NCBI RefSeq assembly: GCF_028598555.1
Contig: NZ_JAQRFN010000029.1
Location: 1-41,908, forward strand
DNA length: 41,908 bases
Direction: 5' to 3'
Source of the DNA: Xenorhabdus anantnagensis
GTDB lineage: Bacteria; Pseudomonadota; Gammaproteobacteria; Enterobacterales; Enterobacteriaceae
The notes under the pieces were generated by a model that made no database searches, was not told where the DNA came from, and was given only the letters and a program-made list of their open reading frames with translations. Positions 1-9,336 of the stretch are shown here, one piece after another. A program made the position numbers and the translations under genes. Within the stretch, counting starts at the first letter, position 1, and each line of letters begins with the position of its first letter.

Positions 1-65
1 TTTGGGGATTTTATGCCCGTGCAATTTTATTGCTGCTTATTCCAGCGAATAGAACGAGTAAATAA
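1..65 (+). CDS. 3' end of a probable membrane transporter gene (partial)
   Basis: The first 65 bases can be read in frame from position 3 to a TAA at 63-65. They give WGFYARAILLLLIPANRTSK, a hydrophobic stretch followed by a short polar basic tail. That is how the last membrane helix and cytoplasmic end of many secondary transporters look. The rest of the gene lies outside the window, so the family cannot be named. The other frame open here, ending at 69, gives a less membrane-like sequence. This is inference from composition only. Confidence 0.35.
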   Translation, partial: WGFYARAILLLLIPANRTSK

Positions 66-126
66 TTAAAACGAATAGATAGTTAAAATATAAATACAAA
101 TAAGCCCGTATTGAGAGGTTTTTGTA

Positions 127-795
127 TTATATTTGGTTATTTTTTCGTGTATAAGCAGCCAGTATCGCCCTTTCTGATAATTCCAAATAATTCTTCATTT
201 TTTTAGCCGCTAATTCATTTTCTCCTGAATCAAGCAGTTCCAGAATATGCGCGTTTTTATCAATATAAGGCGCATACAAAAGTTCAGGATCATTCAAAAT
301 ACCGAAAGCCAGACGGAGTTCTGCGGAGATATTGTGGTAGAAAGTGATTAATCTTTCACTATCAGTTAATTCCACGATCGCAGCATGAAAGCGCATATTT
401 GCTGTTCCGGCACCAACCCAATCTTGTTGTTCGCGGCACTGCTGGGCGACTTCAACGGCTTGTTTCATTTTGGTAATACTGGGGTGCATTGGATAAGCCT
501 GAGCCAGAGCCTGACACTCAATTAGCTGCCGAACTCGATAGATATCAATAATAGATGCAATATCGGGAGTAGCAACAAACACGCCCCGATTGGGTTCATG
601 TTTCAGCAATCCCTCTTGCGTGAGAAGGCGGAACACTTCACGTAACGTATTGCGTGAAATTTCAAGTTGTTCACTAAGCACGGCTTCAGATAGCCGTTGT
701 CCAGGTAATAACTCCCCAACAACCAGTTTATTTCTTATAGTTTCAGCAATTCTTTTGCTCAAAATCTGGGGAGAGTGGTTTTTTTTCATAGTCAT
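127..795 (-). CDS. GntR-family transcriptional regulator, FCD subfamily
   Basis: A DNA-binding repressor or activator of the FadR/FCD branch of GntR proteins. An N-terminal winged helix (about residues 10-78) carries the recognition-helix motif SRNTLREVFRLLTQEGLL. It is followed by an all-helical FCD ligand domain (about 85-210), which in this family binds an organic acid, often with a metal. The 222-aa length is typical. The gene is divergent from the NRAMP/pxpA/pxpBC/biotin-carboxylase operon starting at 1154, so it is the obvious candidate regulator of that operon, with 5-oxoproline or a related acid as a guess for the effector. Two in-frame ATGs, at 795 and 789, are possible starts; neither has a strong Shine-Dalgarno sequence. 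Family assignment is firm, the ligand is not visible. Confidence 0.85.
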   Translation of the reverse strand: MTMKKNHSPQILSKRIAETIRNKLVVGELLPGQRLSEAVLSEQLEISRNTLREVFRLLTQEGLLKHEPNRGVFVATPDIASIIDIYRVRQLIECQALAQAYPMHPSITKMKQAVEVAQQCREQQDWVGAGTANMRFHAAIVELTDSERLITFYHNISAELRLAFGILNDPELLYAPYIDKNAHILELLDSGENELAAKKMKNYLELSERAILAAYTRKNNQI

Positions 796-909
796 CCGTT
801 AGATTTAATGGCTGATAACAAACACCTTCAAAGCGTATAAAAACGAATCTTCACATATTACCTGATAACCAGCAAGTTACAGAGCTTGAACCAACATGAG
901 GCAATATTA

Positions 910-936
910 TTGTGCCTATTGCACTTAAATTGTGCA
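910..936. promoter_or_regulatory. candidate GntR operator in the divergent promoter region
   Basis: Between the GntR gene and the transporter gene, alternating half-sites GTGC (912-915), GCAC (921-924) and GTGC (932-935) form two overlapping inverted repeats, the hexamer TTGTGC occurring twice in the same orientation. This placement and symmetry suit an autoregulating FCD-type repressor. The rest of the 358-base gap (796-1153) is AT-rich and shows no gene. Binding is inferred only. Confidence 0.35.
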
Positions 937-1153
937 TCTTGGCGTTCAATTCAACAGAAAATGTTAATAAAGTGATCTTTATTGGATTTTAAGGATCGAT
1001 AACACAATTTTATTTGCTTATTTTCTCATCAAGTCTTATTTATTGTTCAACAATATATTCATTTTAACCAAACAATTCTTTTTTTTAGTTCCACAATGGT
1101 ACGAATATTGCTTAGAAAACGATAAATATAAAGATGACAGGGGAAAACTGCTT

Positions 1154-2404
1154 ATGGCTATACAGGACACAGCAAAACAAGACACAATAAATTTTGTATC
1201 AAATCGGCGTTCTTCTTTGATTGCTGCGGTTTTTTTGATGGCGACATCAGCGATTGGGCCAGGGTTTATCACTCAAACTGCTACATTTACCGCGACAATG
1301 GGGGCTGCTTTTGCTTTCGGCATTTTAGCGTCTATTCTGATCGATTTCGTGGTGCAGCAAAATATTTGGCGAATTGTCACATTAACCAAAATGCAATCAG
1401 CTGATATTGCCAATGCTGCTATTCCAGGAAGTGGCTATTTATTGGCTATTTTAGTGATTTTTGGTGGATTAGTCTTTAACGTTGGGAATATTGCCGGAGC
1501 TGGACTGGGGCTTAATGCTTTGATGGGATTGGACCCAAAATGGGGCGGATTATTCAGTGCATTGATGGCTATTGGCATTTTTACCTCTCATAAAGCTGGC
1601 GCCGCTATTGATCGCATTATCGTGATATTAGGGTTGATCATGATAGGAATGACTTTATTTGTTGCGATAGTCTCCAATCCTCCAATAGGAGAAGCCTTAC
1701 GACAAACCGTGCTACCTGATGAAATCAATTTTGCGACGATAACCACTATTGTGGGCGGAACTGTTGGTGGTTATATCTGTTATGCAGGTGCTCACCGTTT
1801 ACTGGATAAAGGTTCTGTAGGCATCGAAAACATCAAAGTTGTTTCCAGCGCAGCAACCAAAGGGATCTTAGTTGTCGGCCTGATGCGATATTTGTTATTT
1901 CTTGCCATCTTGGGCGTGGTTGCCAGTGGCGTTACACTTGATGTTGCCAGTGAAACGGCAAATCCTGCCTCACAAGCTTTTCAGGCAGCAGCTGGTGAAT
2001 TTGGACTGCGTGTTTTTGGTTTAATCGTTTGGGCCGCAGCAATAACCAGTATTATTGGTGCTGCTTATACTTCCATTTCTTTTTGCAGTGTTTTTCGAAA
2101 GCAATTTACTGAGCGTCAGCGCAGCATTGCGACTTTATTTTTTATTACCATATCATTAGTCGTTTATCTATTAGTAGGAACACCACCAGCCGCTTTATTG
2201 GTTTTCGCCGGTGGCTTCAACGGGCTTATCCTTCCTCTTGGTTTGACTATCTTTGTTTATGTTGGCTGGAAACGCGCTGATTTGATGGCGGGGTATGTCT
2301 ACCCACGTTGGTTGCTGTGGTCAGGTGCGGTTACTTGTGTATTGACATGGTACATGGGCGCCATGTCTATCGATTCAATCTTTGAGTTTTTGAAATCAGC
2401 TTAA
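1154..2404 (+). CDS. NRAMP-related transporter of the 5-oxoprolinase operon (YcsG-like)
   Basis: An integral membrane protein of about 416 residues with about 11 hydrophobic segments, related to NRAMP divalent-metal transporters and to YcsG, which sits in the B. subtilis ycsF-kip cluster. The start is set at ATG 1154 because AGGGGA lies about 10 bases upstream; an open frame continues upstream to 1043 but has no ribosome site. In true NRAMPs, TM1 contains DPGN and TM6 contains MPH, which bind the metal. Here TM1 reads [16 protein letters not shown] and the TM6 region reads [14 protein letters not shown], so both motifs are missing. The substrate is therefore probably not a divalent metal; 5-oxoproline or another small acid is a reasonable guess from context. 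It is the first gene of the operon, 10 bases before pxpA. Confidence 0.8.
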   Translation: MAIQDTAKQDTINFVSNRRSSLIAAVFLMATSAIGPGFITQTATFTATMGAAFAFGILASILIDFVVQQNIWRIVTLTKMQSADIANAAIPGSGYLLAILVIFGGLVFNVGNIAGAGLGLNALMGLDPKWGGLFSALMAIGIFTSHKAGAAIDRIIVILGLIMIGMTLFVAIVSNPPIGEALRQTVLPDEINFATITTIVGGTVGGYICYAGAHRLLDKGSVGIENIKVVSSAATKGILVVGLMRYLLFLAILGVVASGVTLDVASETANPASQAFQAAAGEFGLRVFGLIVWAAAITSIIGAAYTSISFCSVFRKQFTERQRSIATLFFITISLVVYLLVGTPPAALLVFAGGFNGLILPLGLTIFVYVGWKRADLMAGYVYPRWLLWSGAVTCVLTWYMGAMSIDSIFEFLKSA

Positions 2405-2414
2405 GGAAATCATC

Positions 2415-3182
2415 ATGATAAAAACGATCGATTTAAATAGTGATCTCGGTGAAAGTTTCGGTCAATGGCGTATGGGAAACGATGAAGAAATATTGGGGAT
2501 TGTCAGTAGCGCTAACGTTGCTTGTGGCTTTCATGCGGGTGATCCAGTAGGGATTTTGCAGACACTAAAATCAGCACAAAAAAATAATGTAGCAATAGGT
2601 GCCCATGTTTCTTATCCCGATTTAGTTGGCTTTGGTCGGCGTAAAATGGATACAGTCAGTCATGAGCTTACCGCCGATGTTATTTATCAGATTGGGGCCT
2701 TACAAGGATTAGCTGCGGCAGCAAATACCAGAGTGAGTTATGTCAAACCTCATGGCGCACTTTATAACACGATAGCGAATGATGAATACCAAGGGCTTGC
2801 TGTTATTGAAGGAATTCTTGCTATAGATCCCAACCTTGTATTGGTTGGTTTGGCGGGATCAAAAATTCTCAAATTGGCTCAGGAAAGAGGGCTGAGAACC
2901 ATAGCAGAAGCATTTGCTGATCGTGCCTATACCTCACAAGGGGAATTAGTTTCCCGCCGTGAAGCAGGTTCTGTTTTGCATGATGCGGATCTCGTTGCTC
3001 AACGTATGTTGCAATTAGTGACAGATGGGGGAGTTGAATCAATTGATGGCAAATTTACACCTATTCAGGCGGATTCTATTTGCGTGCATGGTGATAGCCC
3101 AGGTGCGCTAGAGATGGCAAAACAGGTCAAAACAGTTTTGCAACAGGCGGGAATTACCATTCAAACATTTATTCATCCATGA
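2415..3182 (+). CDS. pxpA: 5-oxoprolinase subunit A (LamB/YcsF family)
   Basis: Subunit A of the prokaryotic ATP-dependent 5-oxoprolinase, which together with PxpB and PxpC opens 5-oxo-L-proline to glutamate. The 255-aa length is usual for the family. Family landmarks are the N-terminal [11 protein letters not shown], then [13 protein letters not shown], a GAHVSYPD motif with [21 protein letters not shown] and a C-terminal CVHGD. The His and Asp residues in these motifs form the active-site cleft. The ATG follows AAGGAAATCATC, a good ribosome site. The gene lies between the transporter and the fused pxpB-pxpC gene on the same strand, as expected for an operon. Confidence 0.95.
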   Translation: MIKTIDLNSDLGESFGQWRMGNDEEILGIVSSANVACGFHAGDPVGILQTLKSAQKNNVAIGAHVSYPDLVGFGRRKMDTVSHELTADVIYQIGALQGLAAAANTRVSYVKPHGALYNTIANDEYQGLAVIEGILAIDPNLVLVGLAGSKILKLAQERGLRTIAEAFADRAYTSQGELVSRREAGSVLHDADLVAQRMLQLVTDGGVESIDGKFTPIQADSICVHGDSPGALEMAKQVKTVLQQAGITIQTFIHP

Positions 3183-3225
3183 ATATGGATCGCATTGATA
3201 CGGTTAATTATTTAGGGAGATAGCC

Positions 3226-4824
3226 TTGCGTTTTTTACCTGTTAATTGCAATACCATAATGGTTGAATTGAGTGGATTGGCAGAAACACTGGCTCTGCTT
3301 GATTCACTGAATATGGCACCTGTTTTGGGGATTGAAGAAATTATTCCGGCAGCGAGAACTTTGATGATTCGTTTTCGGCCGACAAAAATATCAACCCAAC
3401 AATTGGCGGCAGAAATCAGTAGTCGAGATTTACAAGAGCGTGGTCATGCAACGGGAAAACGGATAGAAATTCCTGTGCATTACAACGGCGAAGATCTCGC
3501 ACTGGTTGCGGAAATATTGGGGTGTACTGTTCAAGAGGTTATTCATCAACATACCGAAAATGAATATACCGTCGCCTTTACCGGGTTTGCTCCCGGGTTT
3601 GCCTATATGGTGTCGAATACCTCGCAATGGAATATACCGCGTCGAAAAACACCTAGAACACGTATTCCGGCGGGTGCTGTTGCGCTGGCGGGGGAATTCA
3701 GCAGCATTTATCCGCAGGCGAGTCCCGGAGGATGGCAGATTATCGGTATTACGACCGACCGCATGTGGGATCTTTCCCGCTCATCTCCTGCCTTATTGCA
3801 ACCGGGTTACCGTGTTAACTTTCGAGATGCCGGATGTTGCCCAGCAACGATCAGTTTGCCCGAAACGCCTATCAGTAACATAGCGCCTGTTTCAGCGGTT
3901 TCTTGTCAGCTAGAAATTTTGTCTGTGGGATTACAAACCTTACTCCAAGATTTGGGGCGCGTTGGTCAGGCAAAATCAGGGATCTCAGAATCTGGTGCAA
4001 TGGACAAAAGTGCCTTGCGCAGTGCAAACCGTATTGTTGGTAATTCCTCTGACCAAGCTTGTCTGGAAATAGTGCAGGGGGGATTTAAAGCGATCGCGCA
4101 TGGACAGATATTGATTGCCATTACGGGAGCGTTATGTCCAATAGAAATAAAAACCTCATCGGGTGAACTACTTCATGTAAGTACTTACCAACCGATTGAT
4201 CTAAACGATGGTGATGAAATTTCGTTGGGTATTCCTGTAGCCGGAATGCGCTCTTATCTATCGGTGCGCGGAGGCTTCATAGTTCCAGCTATCTTATCCA
4301 GTTGTTCATTTGATAGCCTGTCCAATATCGGGCCTGCTCCGTTGAAAATAAATGATAAATTAGCAATCAACGAAACATCTCATTGTGCCGCGATATCTTT
4401 CTCTGAAGCGCCTGCTTTTGACATGCCAAATAAAGATGAGATTGTGGTATTGGATATCATATTTGGTCCTCGTACAGACTGGTTCACTCCAGAATCCATC
4501 GACTTATTGAGCAAACAGACATGGCAAGTAACGCCTCAATCCAACCGCATTGGCCTGAGACTAAATGGTGAGTGCTCACTATCACGAATTAAGCCACAAG
4601 AATTGCCCAGCGAAGGAACATGTACAGGAGCGATACAAATTCCGGCCAGTGGGCAACCTGTATTATTTTTAGCTGACCATCCATTGACAGGAGGGTATCC
4701 GGTCATTGCCTCAGTTGCAGATTATCATCTCGATCTTGCTGGTCAGATCCCCGTCAATGCCAAAATTCGCTTTAATCCCATCTGCCAATTTCATGAAATT
4801 CAAGGGAGCCATGACTTGCCATGA
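3226..4824 (+). CDS. fused 5-oxoprolinase subunits B and C (PxpB-PxpC)
   Basis: One 532-residue protein joins two subunits that E. coli makes separately. Residues about 1-210 match PxpB/KipI (AHS1 domain), with EYTVAFTGFAPGFAYM and the IPRRKTPRTRIPAGAVALAG stretch. Residues about 222-525 match PxpC/KipA (AHS2 domain), with LQDLGRVGQAKSGISESGAM and PSEGTCTGAIQIPASGQP. The start is TTG 3226, preceded by AGGGAGA; no ATG fits better. The same AHS1-AHS2 order forms the carboxyltransferase-like part of urea carboxylase, which matters because the next gene, overlapping by four bases (ATGA), encodes the biotin half. The fusion guarantees 1:1 expression of B and C. Biochemical role by family: ATP-dependent ring opening of 5-oxoproline with PxpA. 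Confidence 0.93.
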   Translation: MRFLPVNCNTIMVELSGLAETLALLDSLNMAPVLGIEEIIPAARTLMIRFRPTKISTQQLAAEISSRDLQERGHATGKRIEIPVHYNGEDLALVAEILGCTVQEVIHQHTENEYTVAFTGFAPGFAYMVSNTSQWNIPRRKTPRTRIPAGAVALAGEFSSIYPQASPGGWQIIGITTDRMWDLSRSSPALLQPGYRVNFRDAGCCPATISLPETPISNIAPVSAVSCQLEILSVGLQTLLQDLGRVGQAKSGISESGAMDKSALRSANRIVGNSSDQACLEIVQGGFKAIAHGQILIAITGALCPIEIKTSSGELLHVSTYQPIDLNDGDEISLGIPVAGMRSYLSVRGGFIVPAILSSCSFDSLSNIGPAPLKINDKLAINETSHCAAISFSEAPAFDMPNKDEIVVLDIIFGPRTDWFTPESIDLLSKQTWQVTPQSNRIGLRLNGECSLSRIKPQELPSEGTCTGAIQIPASGQPVLFLADHPLTGGYPVIASVADYHLDLAGQIPVNAKIRFNPICQFHEIQGSHDLP

Positions 4825-6605
4825 ACACCACTGTAAATAATTTAAATAACACCTCTAAAAAAGTGCTGATTGCCAACCGTGGTGAGATTGCTGTTCGGAT
4901 CATTCGGGCTTGCCGTGATTATGGAATACAAACGGTTGCTGTCTATGCGGATGTTGATATCAACGCACAACATGTTCAATTGTCTGATGAGGCTTATGCT
5001 TTGGGTGGAAATAGCCCGGCAGAAACTTACCTCAATATTCCCCGTTTATTGGATGTGGCAAAACGGTCTGGAGCAACAATGGTGCATCCAGGTTATGGCT
5101 TTTTGTCTGAGCGGTCAGAATTTGCCAGAGCAGTGATTGATGCTGGCTTAATTTGGATTGGCCCTAACCCTGAAACGATTGATGAGCTGGGTGATAAGGT
5201 TAAGGCGCGTAAAATAGCCCAAAAAGTGGGAGCGCCTTTGGTTGTTGGAACCTCAGAACCAGTCAAAGATGTGCAGGAAGTTATTGCGTTTGCGGAACAA
5301 CATGGCTTGCCGATTGCCATCAAAGCGGCATTTGGTGGGGGTGGCAGAGGTTTGAAAGTGGCTTGGCGACTGGATGAAGTGGCAGAACTTTATCATTCGG
5401 CAGTCCGTGAGGCGATTGCCGCATTTGGGCGGGGCGAATGCTTTATTGAACAATTCTTGGATAAACCTCGTCATATAGAAGCGCAGGTGATTGCGGATAA
5501 ACAGGGTAATGTCGTGGTTTTGGGAACGCGGGATTGTTCCTTGCAGCGCCGTAACCAAAAATTGGTGGAAGAAGCCCCGGCTCCATTTTTAACACAGGCA
5601 CAAAGAGAACGTATTCATCAATCAGCAAAAGCCATTTGTGCAGCAGCTAATTATACGGGTGCTGGTACAGTAGAGTTCTTGCTCAGCGCAGATGGAACCC
5701 TTTCTTTCTTGGAAGTGAATACTCGCTTACAAGTGGAGCATCCCGTGACAGAAGAGACGACGGGCATTGATCTGGTTATCGAACAATTGCGAGTCGCGGA
5801 AGGTTATCCGTTGAGCATTCAAGAAACGCCTATACCAAGAGGGCATTCGTTTGAATTTCGCATCAATGCGGAAGATGCTGGTAAAGGTTTTTTACCGACA
5901 TCTGGAACAATCAGCGAATTTACTCCGCCTTCTGGTCCCGGTATTCGTCTGGATTCAGGCGTGGTGAATGGCTCAACCATTCCGGCGACGTTTGACTCAT
6001 TGATGGCGAAATTAATCGTTACAGGAACAACGCGCGAGCAGGCCATTTCCCGCGCCCGTCGGGCATTGCAGGAATTCAAAATTCAAGGAGTGGCATCGGT
6101 ATTGTCATTTCATCAAGCGGTGCTGGAGCATTCAGACTTTATTTCGAACGATGAATTTCATGTCCATACTCGTTGGATCGAAACAGATTTTGCCAATGAA
6201 TTGGAAAGCTCACCACGTCAGACTATAAGGGAAGATAAAAACATCACTCGTACCTTTATTGAAATTGATGGTCGCAGGCATGAGTTGGGATTACCAGCGA
6301 ATTTACTGGCAGGATTGGTGCAGTTAGCCCCTACGGGTGAGCAATCATTTTCTCAGGCTCAATCTACTGCAAAGGAAAAAGCACCGATAGATCTCCATCA
6401 GGTAAAAGCGCCAATTTCCGGCATCTTGCATTCATGGCTAGTCACGGAGAATGAATCAGTGAATGAAGGGGATGTGATTGCGGTTATGGAAGTGATGAAA
6501 ATGGAAGTGCAGATCAGCGCTCACTGTTCGGGAAAAATCACCTTCTGTGCGCAGGCGGGAGATTATTTGGACGCAGAAAGTGCTCTGGCCAATATAGAGC
6601 AATAA
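4821..6605 (+). CDS. fused biotin carboxylase and biotin carboxyl carrier protein
   Basis: A 594-residue biotin carboxylase (about residues 13-460) fused to a C-terminal biotinyl domain (about 520-594). The carboxylase part shows the AccC signatures KVLIANRGEIAVRIIRACRD, the ATP-grasp glycine loop AFGGGGRGLKV and the catalytic stretch EVNTRLQVEHPVTEE. The carrier domain has EVMKMEV, with Lys560 as the expected biotinylation site. The start codon lies inside the stop of the preceding pxpBC gene (ATGA overlap), so translation is coupled. No AccA/AccD-type carboxyltransferase lies nearby; the AHS1-AHS2 protein just upstream is the only candidate acceptor partner, giving all the domains of a urea-carboxylase-like enzyme on two chains. 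The true carboxylation substrate, if any, cannot be read from sequence. Confidence 0.92.
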   Translation: MNTTVNNLNNTSKKVLIANRGEIAVRIIRACRDYGIQTVAVYADVDINAQHVQLSDEAYALGGNSPAETYLNIPRLLDVAKRSGATMVHPGYGFLSERSEFARAVIDAGLIWIGPNPETIDELGDKVKARKIAQKVGAPLVVGTSEPVKDVQEVIAFAEQHGLPIAIKAAFGGGGRGLKVAWRLDEVAELYHSAVREAIAAFGRGECFIEQFLDKPRHIEAQVIADKQGNVVVLGTRDCSLQRRNQKLVEEAPAPFLTQAQRERIHQSAKAICAAANYTGAGTVEFLLSADGTLSFLEVNTRLQVEHPVTEETTGIDLVIEQLRVAEGYPLSIQETPIPRGHSFEFRINAEDAGKGFLPTSGTISEFTPPSGPGIRLDSGVVNGSTIPATFDSLMAKLIVTGTTREQAISRARRALQEFKIQGVASVLSFHQAVLEHSDFISNDEFHVHTRWIETDFANELESSPRQTIREDKNITRTFIEIDGRRHELGLPANLLAGLVQLAPTGEQSFSQAQSTAKEKAPIDLHQVKAPISGILHSWLVTENESVNEGDVIAVMEVMKMEVQISAHCSGKITFCAQAGDYLDAESALANIEQ

Positions 6606-6620
6606 TATTCATTAAAAATC

Positions 6621-6650
6621 AAAAGGGTATCAATTAATTGATACCCTTTT
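6621..6650. terminator. perfect palindrome, probable terminator of the pxp operon
   Basis: A perfect 30-base inverted repeat with 15-base arms begins AAAAGGGTATCAATT, starts 16 bases after the biotin-carboxylase stop and ends in TTTT. It should work as a Rho-independent terminator, symmetrical on both strands. Confidence 0.75.
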
Positions 6651-6753
6651 GATGTTGCTAAGATCATAAACTTCATGTGTTCCTACTTCCTACATATAAA
6701 TACATAACGTGATAGTTTTTTAAAGTTATTTACATTTTAATAGAAATGTAAAT

Positions 6754-6772
6754 AATAATGCTTCTCAATAAT
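6754..6772. promoter_or_regulatory. possible Fur box upstream of the TonB-dependent receptor
   Basis: AATAATGCTTCTCAATAAT, 19 bases before the receptor start, agrees with the Fur consensus GATAATGATAATCATTATC at 12 of 19 positions. The region is AT-rich, so chance matches are likely. Iron control is plausible for a siderophore receptor but not proven by this site. Confidence 0.25.
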
Positions 6773-6790
6773 ATTACTCCTTGAAAATAT

Positions 6791-8854
6791 ATGTTCAAAA
6801 TTACCCCAATTTACACTTGCTTGGCTAAAAATGGTCTGTGTGTACCTTTGATGTCAGCTTCTATGCTTATTGCTATTTCTACTAACGCATTTGCAATCAC
6901 TGAAAATACCAAACAAAAGTCGCCTGCGACTGGAGATACTCTGGTTGTTATTGCGGATAACAATAGCAATAACGATGCACAGGTAGATCAAAAAGTCAGC
7001 AAAAATGAAATAAAAGTCAGACAGCCACAAAGTGTGGGAGAAATATTAAAGAATGTTCCTGGAGTACAAGCAGGTCACCCTAGCGCTATAGGACAACGTT
7101 TTAAAATTCGTGGCATGGATGATCAATTCATCAATGTGACCATTGATGGCGCAAGACAAGAAGGGTATCACTTCCATCATGCAGGGAACTACGGCATAGA
7201 CCCTGAAATGTTAAAGCAGATTGATATCAAAGTTGGTAGTAACAGTATTACCTACGATACAGGTGCTGTTGCCGGTGCGTTGAAATTTGAAACGGTCGAT
7301 GCTAGTGATTTATTAGAGCCGGGCCAATTATTTGGCGCAAAAGGAAAATTGAATTACATCAGTAATGGTTCTGAATTCCAACAATCTTTAGCAACATATG
7401 GAAGATTGGGAGCCGTTGACTTATTAGGTTACTTTAACCATCGGAATATGAGTAATTCCAAATCTGGCAGAGACAGCAATGGGCGAGACTCAATCCCTAC
7501 AGATGGAAAATTGTTTAACTATTTATTAAAAGCTAAATTTAATCTTACAGATGAACAATATATCAAAGTATCAAAAGAACATTATAAGAATGATGCAGAA
7601 ACCAGCAACAGATTGAATTTTGGACAGGATGTAAATAAAGGGAAAAAGGCAAAGTATGCGATAGACCGCGATACCCATAATATCACTTATGGCTATACGT
7701 CAGTGGATAATGACCTGATTGATTTAAAAGTATCGGCTTATCACACAGAACAAACCTCTACCCATATGAAGCCTGTCAGTGGAAATGGAAAAGGCTTTGA
7801 TAGCGTTGTAGAAACCCAAGGAATTAAGGCTCGTAATACCTCTAGTTTTGATACGGCGAATGTATTCCATGCTGTAACCTATGGGTATGAATATTTTGAT
7901 ACCAGAATGAGATACACTGATGTAGATGAAAATAGCTATAATAAAGAGTTAGAAAAAGCGGATGCTTCCTCTTTTTATTTAGAAGATGATATTCAGATTG
8001 CAGATTTTCATGTGATACCGGGTATTCGATGGGATCACTATAAATATCATACCACCAATAAAAATAATGAATCTTTTGATAGAACGTATGCCCGCGTTTC
8101 AAAAGCACTTGGCTTGAAATACGAACTTGGGGTGTCCACCACATTATTTGCCAATTATACCGAACTCTTTAGAGGTCCATTGGGCAAAGAACTGATGGGG
8201 TTATCCGATCATGGAAACAATTTAGTAGAAGCAACGGGTTATAATTTAGAGACCGGATTGGCCGGGTCTTACTCTAATATTTTTACCGACAATGACTCAT
8301 TGATTGTATCGGGTAAAGTGTTCCAGACGAATTTCAAAAACTTGTCTACAACATTAGCTAAGAGTGAACTACACAATATCCCGAAAGCCAGACTGGAAGG
8401 GTTTGAATTAGCGACTGGCTATAAACTTGATAATTGGTCTTTAAAAGCCACTTACGCCAAAGCTAATAACAAGATTGTTAATGGTAATGCGTTGTTTAAC
8501 AAAGGAACAGAGTTTATGCCGTCAGTGGGTGACTCTATGACGGTGGGTGCCAGTTACCTCTTTGACCAAACGGACATTGAACTCGGTTGGAATTCCCGAT
8601 TTATATTGTCAAAAAATTCAAAAGGTACAAATAAAAACAATATTGTCGGCATCCATAAATCTGGATATGGCGTAAGCAATATGTATATCTCTTGGGCGCC
8701 AAAAACAGGGGTATTTAAAAATACAGAACTTCTGTTTGGCATCGATAATCTCTTCGATAAACGTTACAACGAACATTCTTACTATTTGAAACAATATCAA
8801 GGGCAAGAAGAGAAAGGGAGAACTTATAAGGCGACAGTTTCTTACAAGTTCTAA
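6791..8854 (+). CDS. TonB-dependent outer-membrane receptor, FetA/FrpB-like
   Basis: A 687-residue receptor for active uptake across the outer membrane, energised by TonB-ExbBD. A signal peptide covers about residues 1-35, ending near TNAFA. A TonB-box-like segment GDTLVVIADN follows. The plug domain (about 60-175) includes SVGEILKNVPGV and FKIRGMDDQFINVTIDGARQ, and the 22-strand barrel ends in an aromatic residue (TVSYKF), as barrel proteins do. The plug stretch HHAGNYGIDPEML followed by GAVAGALKFETVDA resembles Neisseria FetA/FrpB and related siderophore receptors. It is a single-gene unit with its own terminator downstream; no periplasmic or inner-membrane transport genes lie nearby. The ribosome site is weak. 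A Fur-box-like sequence lies just upstream. The exact ligand cannot be read from sequence. Confidence 0.88.
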   Translation: MFKITPIYTCLAKNGLCVPLMSASMLIAISTNAFAITENTKQKSPATGDTLVVIADNNSNNDAQVDQKVSKNEIKVRQPQSVGEILKNVPGVQAGHPSAIGQRFKIRGMDDQFINVTIDGARQEGYHFHHAGNYGIDPEMLKQIDIKVGSNSITYDTGAVAGALKFETVDASDLLEPGQLFGAKGKLNYISNGSEFQQSLATYGRLGAVDLLGYFNHRNMSNSKSGRDSNGRDSIPTDGKLFNYLLKAKFNLTDEQYIKVSKEHYKNDAETSNRLNFGQDVNKGKKAKYAIDRDTHNITYGYTSVDNDLIDLKVSAYHTEQTSTHMKPVSGNGKGFDSVVETQGIKARNTSSFDTANVFHAVTYGYEYFDTRMRYTDVDENSYNKELEKADASSFYLEDDIQIADFHVIPGIRWDHYKYHTTNKNNESFDRTYARVSKALGLKYELGVSTTLFANYTELFRGPLGKELMGLSDHGNNLVEATGYNLETGLAGSYSNIFTDNDSLIVSGKVFQTNFKNLSTTLAKSELHNIPKARLEGFELATGYKLDNWSLKATYAKANNKIVNGNALFNKGTEFMPSVGDSMTVGASYLFDQTDIELGWNSRFILSKNSKGTNKNNIVGIHKSGYGVSNMYISWAPKTGVFKNTELLFGIDNLFDKRYNEHSYYLKQYQGQEEKGRTYKATVSYKF

Positions 8855-8892
8855 TGCAAATACCTTAAGTATTTCAAATCAACATTTCGTAA

Positions 8893-8919
8893 AAAGTCTG
8901 CGGTTTATCCGCAGACTTT
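8893..8919. terminator. bidirectional terminator between the receptor gene and frdD
   Basis: A perfect 11-bp stem (AAAGTCTGCGG / CCGCAGACTTT) with a 5-base loop lies between two convergent genes. On the minus strand the hairpin is followed by a U-run, which suits termination of the frdABCD transcript. On the plus strand it is followed by a C/T-rich run that would serve the receptor gene. Confidence 0.8.
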
Positions 8920-8966
8920 CTCTTAAATGACTTCTGCTTGTTTCAATGACAGCGTAAAAACGGTCA

Positions 8967-9320
8967 CTACAGAGTAAAAACCCCAATCAAGGCAACAACA
9001 CTCAAAATCGCGGCAGCACCATAGAATATCCATTTACTGGCAGGGACATGAATTTGCAAATCGTGCATTCCGTGGTGGATGCGGTGCATTCCGCACCACA
9101 GCGGCAGGCAGATCATCAGTAGCAAAAAGATGCGACCAATAAAACTTTGGCAAAATGTCAGGATACGTTCATAAGAAAGCGCTTCTGGCGCCAGACCGAA
9201 TGGTATCAGAATGCCCAGCAGCAGAATTATTGCAGGGCCAACAATGGCACTCCACATCCCACCAGCACCAAACAGACCCCAGAAAATGGGTTCATCGGAA
9301 CGCTTGGGTATTTGATTCAT
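8967..9320 (-). CDS. frdD: fumarate reductase membrane anchor subunit D
   Basis: Small hydrophobic subunit that, with FrdC, anchors FrdAB to the cytoplasmic membrane and binds menaquinol. The 117 residues align closely with E. coli FrdD ([20 protein letters not shown] and [17 protein letters not shown]), with three membrane segments. The start is ATG 9320, with GGAGGATCTG just upstream; an in-frame extension to 9353 overlaps frdC and has no family counterpart. It is the last gene of frdABCD, 16 bases after frdC, followed by a strong hairpin terminator at 8893-8919. Confidence 0.96.
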   Translation of the reverse strand: MNQIPKRSDEPIFWGLFGAGGMWSAIVGPAIILLLGILIPFGLAPEALSYERILTFCQSFIGRIFLLLMICLPLWCGMHRIHHGMHDLQIHVPASKWIFYGAAAILSVVALIGVFTL

Positions 9321-9336
9321 CAGATCCTCCTTGGGG

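Noticed and set aside
1043-1153. N-terminal extension of the NRAMP-like transporter
   Set aside because: The extra 37 residues lack a ribosome site; ATG 1154 has a good one and fits the family start.
1036-1272. Minus-strand small ORF overlapping the NRAMP-like gene start
   Set aside because: It is a shadow of the transporter gene and its leader, with no ribosome site or recognisable product.
8554-8806. Minus-strand ORFs inside the TonB-dependent receptor gene
   Set aside because: They lie wholly in a well-supported gene, use unlikely codons and show no homology.
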